Assembly: GCA_041568335.1 (NCBI GenBank)
Contig: JBFFZZ010000070.1
Location: 1-11,896 of the forward strand
From: WVWW01 sp041568335
GTDB lineage: Bacteria; Acidobacteriota; Polarisedimenticolia; Polarisedimenticolales; Polarisedimenticolaceae
Reading direction: 5' to 3'
Length of the DNA stretch: 11,896 nucleotides
Translations under genes and position numbers: made by a program
Part shown: one piece after another, positions 1 to 6,135 of the stretch
Position numbering within the stretch: position 1 is the first letter of the stretch
Layout: each line of letters begins with the position of its first letter
The notes under the pieces: model-generated
Told to the model about the DNA's origin: nothing
Database searches by the model: none
Seen by the model: the letters and a program-made list of their open reading frames with translations, nothing else

Positions 1-1
1 C

Positions 2-1654
2 ACCGGCACGGTCACCGTCAACCTGCCCGAGGACATCGTCGCCGGCGACACCTTCTCCGGGACGGTCGTCGCCGAACCGGACGGCGACAACGAAAAGAAA
101 AAGGACAAGAACCGCGAGGAGCTCGTCGGGTACCTGTTCGAGCTGGGCGAGCAGGCGCGCGGGTCGGTCGGTGACGGCCGCCTGAAGCTCGACGTGCCCG
201 AAGGTTCGAGGGCCTCCACGGCGACGTTGATCCTGCGCGAGGTCAAGAAGGGCAAACCCGGCCGCGAGGTCGGCCGCGTCGAGATCCCGATCCGCGAAAG
301 CGCGCCCGAGATCCCCGATTTCCGATTGCCGACCCTCGCGCAACAGAACGTGCCGCTACGCGTCGCCGGTCCCTTCGACGGCGACCTCGACTCCTCCGCG
401 CTCAGCGTCGGCGGCCTCGACGCCCTGCCGCTCGCCGAATCGCCGCGCGGCGCGATCTTCCGTTCTCCGCCGGGGGTTACCGGTGTGGCCCCGATCACGC
501 TGAGCGAGCGCGGCGAACCCGTTGCCGAAGGCGAGATCCGCAACATCGCGACGAACCTGTCGGCCCCCAAGGCCAACCTCGCCGCCGGGGAGTCGACCAC
601 GCTGACCACGCGAGTCACCGGGCTCGAGGACCTCGACGAGGAGATCCCGCTACGCGTGCGCTTCTGGCCACCGTCGAACATCAGCGTGCAGGGCGGCTAC
701 GATCACATCAAGACGATCCGCCCCGAGGATGTCGGGCCCGACGGGTCCTATTCGTTCGGCGTGCGGGTCACCGGCGTCTCGCCCGGCGGCTGGGGCGCGT
801 CGGCACGGCTCGAGGTGCCCGAGCCGGATACCTCCGTCGTCGATCGCTACGTGCTCGTGCTCGACGGGAAAGCCGTCGGTGAGATCGAGCCGGTCAGCGG
901 GATCGGCCCCACATCCGCGCCGGAGCGATCGCTGTCGTTCAACGCCGGGCTGGGGTTGTCCCAACCGTTCTACGATTGGATCCGGGCGAACTTCGACGGA
1001 CCGCGGCGACGCGACGGCCAAATCGTGGGCGTCGATGCCGCCGGCCGGGGCCTCGAGTCGACCGATTTTCGTCAGGCGTACATCGAGTCGATCAAGTTCC
1101 CCGCGCTGGACGGAAACGACACGTCGCCAGCGTACATGACGATCGGGGTCAAGGCCGCGGTCAAGAGTTTCCAGAAGAAAAACTCGCTGAAGGCAGACGG
1201 TGTCGTCGGTCCGAAGACGAAGAAATGGCTGTGCTCGAACTTCCGGCTGGAGCTCGGCGATCTGCCGGTCGAGCGCGTGGCCAAGATCGACAGCTTCACC
1301 TGGAAGCAGAAGGTGACGCGGGACGAAGTCGGATCATCCCGCGAGCCGATGAAGGAGCCCGCACCGGTCGAGACCCCCGACCTGAAAGTGCACATCAGCG
1401 GTGCCGATGCATCCTCCTGGGAGCGCTGGCACCGCGCCTTCTACATCATCGATCGTAGCCGGGCCAAGGGGACGGATCCCTCACCGGATGCACGGCTCGT
1501 GTTCCTGGGCCCCGACGGCAACGACGAGCTGGCAACCGTCGAGTTCCACGACACGACGTTTTCTTCCCTGGAAATGCGCAACGACCCATCGACCGGCGAC
1601 ACCCGCGAGGTGTCGATCGAGCTGGTCGGCCCCCGTCTGAACCTCAATCGCTAG
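2..1654 (+). CDS. Tandem tail-tube-domain protein with Ig-like region (5'-truncated)
   Basis: The frame is open from the window edge, so the start lies outside; 550 residues are visible. Visible residues about 95-275 are beta-rich and Ig/TIG-like, including VAGPFDGDL and LSAPKANLAAGESTTL. Residues about 283-386 resemble a phage T4 gp19-type tail-tube domain: a strand of the form YVLVLDGKAVGEIEPVSG, then FYDWIRANFDG, RRRDGQIVGVDAAGR, and a closing beta segment. Residues about 412-548 repeat the same plan (SNFRLELGDLPVERV, SWERWHRAFYIID, ARLVFLGPDGNDELATVEF, EVSIELVGP), so the protein looks like a tail-tube pseudo-dimer. The linker at about 380-409 (VKSFQKKNSLKADGVVG) resembles part of a peptidoglycan-binding domain. 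The next gene, 12 nt downstream, is Hcp-like and probably co-transcribed. A role in a tube-like or envelope assembly is inferred, not shown. Export is likely from the Ig-like domains, but the N-terminus is not visible. The coding frame is certain; the domain calls are by eye. Confidence 0.75.
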   Translation, partial: TGTVTVNLPEDIVAGDTFSGTVVAEPDGDNEKKKDKNREELVGYLFELGEQARGSVGDGRLKLDVPEGSRASTATLILREVKKGKPGREVGRVEIPIRESAPEIPDFRLPTLAQQNVPLRVAGPFDGDLDSSALSVGGLDALPLAESPRGAIFRSPPGVTGVAPITLSERGEPVAEGEIRNIATNLSAPKANLAAGESTTLTTRVTGLEDLDEEIPLRVRFWPPSNISVQGGYDHIKTIRPEDVGPDGSYSFGVRVTGVSPGGWGASARLEVPEPDTSVVDRYVLVLDGKAVGEIEPVSGIGPTSAPERSLSFNAGLGLSQPFYDWIRANFDGPRRRDGQIVGVDAAGRGLESTDFRQAYIESIKFPALDGNDTSPAYMTIGVKAAVKSFQKKNSLKADGVVGPKTKKWLCSNFRLELGDLPVERVAKIDSFTWKQKVTRDEVGSSREPMKEPAPVETPDLKVHISGADASSWERWHRAFYIIDRSRAKGTDPSPDARLVFLGPDGNDELATVEFHDTTFSSLEMRNDPSTGDTREVSIELVGPRLNLNR

Positions 1655-1666
1655 AAGGAGACGATC

Positions 1667-2212
1667 ATGCGCCCCACGATCGCTGTTGCGGCAGTCTTTC
1701 TGGTCACCCTCGCGGTGATCCCAACCGAGGCGGGCGTCTACATGAAGCTCGGCGACATCGACGGCGAATCGACCGCGGCCGACGGCCACAAGGACTGGAT
1801 CATCATCGAGTCGGTCTCCGCGCGGATGGACATTTCTCCGAGGTCCGTCGCCGCGGGAGCGACGCAGCCGCGCGCCGACCTGACCCACGACGACTTCGTC
1901 CTGACCAAGAGTGTCGACGCGGCCAGCCCCAAGCTCGCTGAGGCCGTGTGCAAGGGCAAGGTCTTCCCCAAGGTCGAGATCGAGATGACCTCATCCTACG
2001 GCGGGGCCCGCGCGACGTACCTCAAGTACGAGCTGAAGAACGTGATGGTGACCAGCTACAGCGTCAACGCGAGCGGGGCGGACGCCGTCCCGGTCGAGAA
2101 CTTCACGCTCAACTTCGAGGAGGTCAAGGTCTCCTACGACCCGCAGGGCATGAAGAGCAAGTCGAAGGGCAAGGTCGAGGCGCAGTGGAAGGTCGAGGAA
2201 GGGGAGAAGTAG
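1667..2212 (+). CDS. hcp: Hcp-family tube protein with Sec signal peptide
   Basis: The protein has 181 residues. The start is fixed by an AAGGAG ribosome binding site 6 nt upstream, and the gene begins 12 nt after the preceding stop. Residues 1-22 form a Sec signal peptide ending in TEA, and the mature chain begins GVYMKLGDIDGES. The motifs MKLGDIDGES, HKDWIIIESVS, DDFVLTKSVDAASPKL, VCKGKVFPKVEIEM and the YLKYELKNVMVTSYSV strand match the Hcp family of type VI secretion (T6SS effector Hcp, PF05638). Canonical Hcp has no signal peptide: it forms hexameric rings stacked in the cytoplasm inside a contractile sheath. This copy should be sent to the periplasm or outside, and no sheath, VgrG or ClpV gene is in view. 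The C-terminal 20 or so residues are Lys/Glu-rich. The upstream gene also appears to carry tail-tube domains, so the pair may form one extracytoplasmic assembly, which is inference. The Hcp call is strong; the function is open. Confidence 0.85.
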   Translation: MRPTIAVAAVFLVTLAVIPTEAGVYMKLGDIDGESTAADGHKDWIIIESVSARMDISPRSVAAGATQPRADLTHDDFVLTKSVDAASPKLAEAVCKGKVFPKVEIEMTSSYGGARATYLKYELKNVMVTSYSVNASGADAVPVENFTLNFEEVKVSYDPQGMKSKSKGKVEAQWKVEEGEK

Positions 2213-2237
2213 GCACGGGGACGAACCTCACCCCGGT

Positions 2238-3713
2238 CTAACCCTTGATCTTGCAGTCCGGGAGCAGCTCTTTGAGCCGTTCCAGCTCGCCCGGCGCCAG
2301 CGGGTTGTCCTTGATCTTCAGCGTCTTGAGGTTGGACAGGTTGCCGATCGAATCGGGAAACCGTTCGATCTTGTTTCCGCTCAGGTCCAGCATCTCGAGG
2401 TGTTTCAGGTCGCCGATCGCCTCGGGCACCGTGACGAAGCCGTGCTTGGGCATGCGCAGCTGGTTCAAGTGCGTCAGCTCGCAAACCCGGACCGGGAACT
2501 CGTCGAGCTTGTTGCCGTAGGGCATCAGGAACAGGTAGAAGCCCTGGGTCGCGGTGCGGCCGACCTGGCGCTCGAACGGGTTTTCCTCACCGGCCTCGAT
2601 CGCGGCCTGGTGCTCGTCTTGTTCCTCGATGTGGGCGATCACCGCATCACCGATCGAGGTCGAAGCATGTTCCGCACGCAGACGCGCGAGCTCCGACGTC
2701 GGGAGCAACCGCACGGGCACCTGGCCGCGAAAGCGTTCCACCGAGAGTCGCAGCTGCTCGAGCTCTTCGGGATCCGTCGGCAGGTCCGGGTTCTTACCGC
2801 CACGGTGCTTGCGCTCGCGCGCTCGCTGCATCAGGTCCCGGGTTCCCGTTCCACCCGACCGCGAGGTCACCATGCTGGAGTAACGCTGCGACTTCTCCAG
2901 ATTCTTCACGGACGCCGTATAGTCACCGAGCACGAGCTGGGCGATGCCCACGCTCTCGTGGAGCTTCACGCTGACCTTGCGGTTGATCCGCGCCTTCTTG
3001 TCGTTGAGATCGCTCTCCTGCAGCGCCGCTTCCCAGATCTCCACCGCGCTCCACAGCTCCTTCTCACCGGCGAGGCCGTTCTCATAACCCCGCTTGGCGA
3101 GGTCGAAGGCGCGGTTGAGGTCGCTGTAGTCGTGGGTCTTGTCCTTGAAGCGATAGAGCGGCACGCGCTCCTCGAGCACGTTGAAGAACAACGCCTCGTC
3201 CATCGCTCGATGCGCGGCTTGTGTGAAAAATTCGGCGACGCTCTCTTCGATGCTGCGCTCGATCGTGATCATCTTGCCCTTGAAATCTTCCTCGAGGTTC
3301 GGTTTGAACCAGTAGCGACAGCGGTCGTGGCCGAAGCGCTCGTTCGACTCGAACGAGGACAATCGGTCGGTGTGGATCACCCGGCCCCCGCCATCGCGGA
3401 TCACGACGACACCGGAGCCGGCCTCGAACGGGATCTCGTAATAATGTGTCGGGAGCTCGACCGCGTCCTTGATCTTGTTCTTGCTCCGCTCGGGCGTGCA
3501 CCAGCTCTTGGTGGTACGGAGGACCGGCTCGCCGATCTCCACGTCGCCGAAGGCGACCTCGGCCCGGAGGCCGTTGAAGTCGACCACGGCTACGTTGACC
3601 AACGGCGGTTGCACCGCGCGGATCTTGACCGTCTCGCGATCGACGTTGACGGCGAGCGCAGACGAAACACCAAGGGCAAAAACGAGGCCGGCGGCCGCAA
3701 ACGGACGTTTCAT
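2238..3713 (-). CDS. Exported protein with C-terminal leucine-rich repeats
   Basis: The protein has 491 residues. Residues 1-21 are a Sec signal peptide (MKR, a hydrophobic core, then SALA before VNVD). Residues about 22-150 are beta-rich. Residues about 150-280 are helical and TPR-like (for example LWSAVEIWEAALQESD and LVLGDYTASVKNLEKS); the layout recalls tetratricopeptide DUF6340-type proteins, which is only a resemblance. A charged linker follows at 290-380. Residues about 392-490 hold about three leucine-rich repeats (LTHLNQLRMPK, LKHLEMLDLSGNKIERFPDSIGNL, LKTLKIKDNPL). An AGGGAG sequence lies about 10 nt before the ATG. It is the last gene of the minus-strand group, 58 nt after the permease stop, and its stop lies 25 nt from the convergent Hcp stop. 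The likely role is a periplasmic or surface binding protein; the ligand is unknown and no catalytic motif is seen. Confidence 0.8.
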   Translation of the reverse strand: MKRPFAAAGLVFALGVSSALAVNVDRETVKIRAVQPPLVNVAVVDFNGLRAEVAFGDVEIGEPVLRTTKSWCTPERSKNKIKDAVELPTHYYEIPFEAGSGVVVIRDGGGRVIHTDRLSSFESNERFGHDRCRYWFKPNLEEDFKGKMITIERSIEESVAEFFTQAAHRAMDEALFFNVLEERVPLYRFKDKTHDYSDLNRAFDLAKRGYENGLAGEKELWSAVEIWEAALQESDLNDKKARINRKVSVKLHESVGIAQLVLGDYTASVKNLEKSQRYSSMVTSRSGGTGTRDLMQRARERKHRGGKNPDLPTDPEELEQLRLSVERFRGQVPVRLLPTSELARLRAEHASTSIGDAVIAHIEEQDEHQAAIEAGEENPFERQVGRTATQGFYLFLMPYGNKLDEFPVRVCELTHLNQLRMPKHGFVTVPEAIGDLKHLEMLDLSGNKIERFPDSIGNLSNLKTLKIKDNPLAPGELERLKELLPDCKIKG

Positions 3714-3771
3714 GATCCGGAGTCTCCCTGCGGCCGAATCTAGGGAGCGCTTCGCCGCGAGGCAACCCGTC

Positions 3772-6132
3772 CTATTTCGCGGTCAGGGGCCAGACCCAGG
3801 GGAGGAGGAGCATGGTGACGATCAGCACCAGGATCGTCAGCGGGACGCCGATCTTGACGTAATCCTTGAAGCGGTAGCCGCCGGGGCCCATCACCAGCAG
3901 GTTGGCCGGGTGCGAGATCGGGCTGGTGAAGCTGGCCGACGCCGCGATCGCCATCGCCATCATCGACGTCTGTGGCGAGATGCCCATGTCGGCCGACGCC
4001 TTCAACACGATCGGCGCCATCAACACGACCAGCGCGGCGGTCGGGATCACCATGGTGGCCACCGCGGTCACGAGGTACAGCCCGACGATGATGCCCCAGG
4101 GTCCGAGCGAGCCGGCGGCATTCAGCACGCCCTCGGCGATCAGGTTCGCGGCGCCGGTCTCCTGCATCGCCAATCCCAGCGGCAGCATGCCGGCGATCAG
4201 GAAGATCGAGCGCCACTCGACCGCGCGGTAGGCCTCCTCCATCGTCAGGCAGCGCGACAACACCATCAGCGTCGCCCCGCCGATGGCGGCGATCGCGATC
4301 GGCAGGACGCCGAGCAACACCGGGGCGAGCACCGCGGCCATGATCAGCACGGCGAGCGGCGCCTTTTCGTTGCGCACGACTTCGCGCAGCTTTTGCGTCA
4401 GCACGATGAAGTCCGGCTCGGCGGTCAGCAACGCCGCGCGCTCCCGCTTGCCGAACAACAGCAACACGTCGCCGAAGCGCAGCTCCATGTCCCGTAGCCC
4501 CGAGCGATGGGCCTGACCCTCGCGCAGGATCGCCAGCGCCTGGAGCCCGTAGCGTGCGCGGAACTCGAGTTGCGGCAATGTCTTGCCGGCCAGCCGGCTG
4601 CGCGGCGCCAACGTCGCCTCGACGAGGCCGACCTCGTCGGACTCCAGCGCCTGCAACCCGCGCGCCGAACCGCTCTCGATCTCGAGGTCCTGCAACCCGC
4701 GGAACACGTCGAGATCCTCCGGCTTGCCGCGTACGAGCAGCCGGTCGTCCGCCCGCAGCACCTCATCGGGTTCCGGCAGCAGGTAGGCGTTGTCGGCGCG
4801 GATGATGCCCAGCACCCCGAGCGCCAGCGCGTCGCCGAGCCGGCTCTCGTTCAGGCTCTTGCCGATCAGCACCGACTCCTTGGGGACACGCACGGCGAAG
4901 AGTCGTTCCTGCAGTTGATACTGTTCCGCGAGGCTCTCCGTGGGTTCGTGAACACTGGCCTCGAATTCCTTGCAGTCGCGCAGGGCGTCGATCCTCATCT
5001 TGTGTCCCTGCGCCAGCAGCCGGTCGCCGGCTTTCAACGGCACCTCCGCGAGCCCGGACAACAGCACGTCGCCCTCGCGACGCAGCGCCAGCACGATCAC
5101 ACCGAAACGGGTGCGGAAGTCGGTCTGTCTGAGGTTCTTCCCGATGAGGTCGCAGTCGGGCGCGACCTGCAGCTCGGCCAGCTCGACACCGCCGAACACG
5201 AGGCTCTCGAGACCCAGGTCCGACTGCTCGATCACCAGCTCGCGCCAACCGCGCAGCTCCTCGAGGCGATCGACGTGTCCCTCGACTTCCAGCCGGTCGT
5301 CCGCCTGAAGGACGAAGTCGCCGCCCGGTGTCGTGAACACGCGATCCCCGCGAAGGACGGCGAAAACGTTGAGTCCGGTCGCCAAACCAAGCCGGCTCTG
5401 TTGCAACGTCTTGCCCACGAGCGGCGACCCGCGCGAGATACGCACCTCCAGCGTCGTCTCCTGCAACGCATAGTCGCCCTCGACGTTGGGCCCGCCGGCA
5501 GTCGATTCGCGGCCCGGGTCGCGTTGCGGCAACCAGTGCCGCGCCACCAGCGCAAAGAACACGACGCCCGCCAGCATCACCGCCCCACCCACGGGCGCGA
5601 AGTCGAACAGCCCGAACGGCTCGCCTCCAGCGGCGCGCAGCGCCTCGCTGACGAGCAGGTTGGGCGGTGTGCCGATCAGCGTCGTGAGCCCGCCGAGCAA
5701 CGAGCCGAACGCAAGCGGCATCAGCAGCCGCGATGGGGGCCGCTCCGTGCGCCGCGCGACGTCCATGACCACCGGCAGCATCAGCGCGGCGACGCCGATG
5801 TTGTTCATGAACGCCGACAGCACGCCCGAGGTGAGCATGATGATCGCCACGAGACGGATCTCTCCGGTCCCGGCGAGCTTGAGCACCTGGCGGCCGATCA
5901 CGTTGGCCACACCGGTCTGGGTCAACCCCGCGCTGAGCATGAACATGGCCCAGACGGTGATCACCGCAGGATTGCTGAAACCGGAGAGCGCCTCGTTGGG
6001 ACCGACGAGCCCGCTGATCGCCAGCGCCGCGAGGACGAGCAGCGCCGTGACGTCCATGCGGATCCACTCGGTCACGAACAGGACGAACGAGACGACCAGG
6101 ATGCCGAGCACCAACCCGATGTCGAACGTCAT
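3772..6132 (-). CDS. SLC13/DASS-family anion permease with four RCK_C domains
   Basis: The protein has 786 residues. The membrane domain is split. Residues 1-200 hold the first helices with FMNNIGVAALMLP and GGLTTLIGTPPN; residues about 590-786 hold the second half with VIPTAALVVLMAPI and SFTSPISHPANLLVMGPGGY. These fit the divalent-anion/sodium symporter family (YfbS/SAC1-like branch). The cytoplasmic insert contains four TrkA-C/RCK_C domains at about 222-295, 312-386, 408-480 and 498-570, each with a GK(T/N/S)L motif. Domains 1 and 3 share SRLG and ADDRL; domains 2 and 4 share an (D/E)FR(T/A)R(F/Y)G motif, giving an ABAB duplication. The SNT motifs of dicarboxylate carriers are not intact, so the substrate (sulfate, another anion, or other) cannot be read from the sequence. 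The ATG lies 3 nt after the kinase stop, with a GGGGG-type binding site inside the kinase's last codons, so translation is probably coupled. RCK_C domains usually bind small ligands that gate transport; the ligand is not predictable here. Confidence 0.92.
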   Translation of the reverse strand: MTFDIGLVLGILVVSFVLFVTEWIRMDVTALLVLAALAISGLVGPNEALSGFSNPAVITVWAMFMLSAGLTQTGVANVIGRQVLKLAGTGEIRLVAIIMLTSGVLSAFMNNIGVAALMLPVVMDVARRTERPPSRLLMPLAFGSLLGGLTTLIGTPPNLLVSEALRAAGGEPFGLFDFAPVGGAVMLAGVVFFALVARHWLPQRDPGRESTAGGPNVEGDYALQETTLEVRISRGSPLVGKTLQQSRLGLATGLNVFAVLRGDRVFTTPGGDFVLQADDRLEVEGHVDRLEELRGWRELVIEQSDLGLESLVFGGVELAELQVAPDCDLIGKNLRQTDFRTRFGVIVLALRREGDVLLSGLAEVPLKAGDRLLAQGHKMRIDALRDCKEFEASVHEPTESLAEQYQLQERLFAVRVPKESVLIGKSLNESRLGDALALGVLGIIRADNAYLLPEPDEVLRADDRLLVRGKPEDLDVFRGLQDLEIESGSARGLQALESDEVGLVEATLAPRSRLAGKTLPQLEFRARYGLQALAILREGQAHRSGLRDMELRFGDVLLLFGKRERAALLTAEPDFIVLTQKLREVVRNEKAPLAVLIMAAVLAPVLLGVLPIAIAAIGGATLMVLSRCLTMEEAYRAVEWRSIFLIAGMLPLGLAMQETGAANLIAEGVLNAAGSLGPWGIIVGLYLVTAVATMVIPTAALVVLMAPIVLKASADMGISPQTSMMAMAIAASASFTSPISHPANLLVMGPGGYRFKDYVKIGVPLTILVLIVTMLLLPWVWPLTAK

Positions 6133-6135
6133 GCG

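Noticed and set aside
2216..2235. Inverted repeat CGGGG/CCCCG between the convergent Hcp and LRR genes
   Set aside because: Only 5 bp with a 10-nt loop and no T-run on either strand, so not supported as a terminator.
2400..3743. Long open frame on the + strand opposite the LRR gene (447 codons)
   Set aside because: It mirrors the codon structure of the minus-strand gene, which has a signal peptide and recognisable repeats; its own product has no recognisable domains and is Arg/His/Asp-rich, as antisense shadows in GC-rich DNA are.
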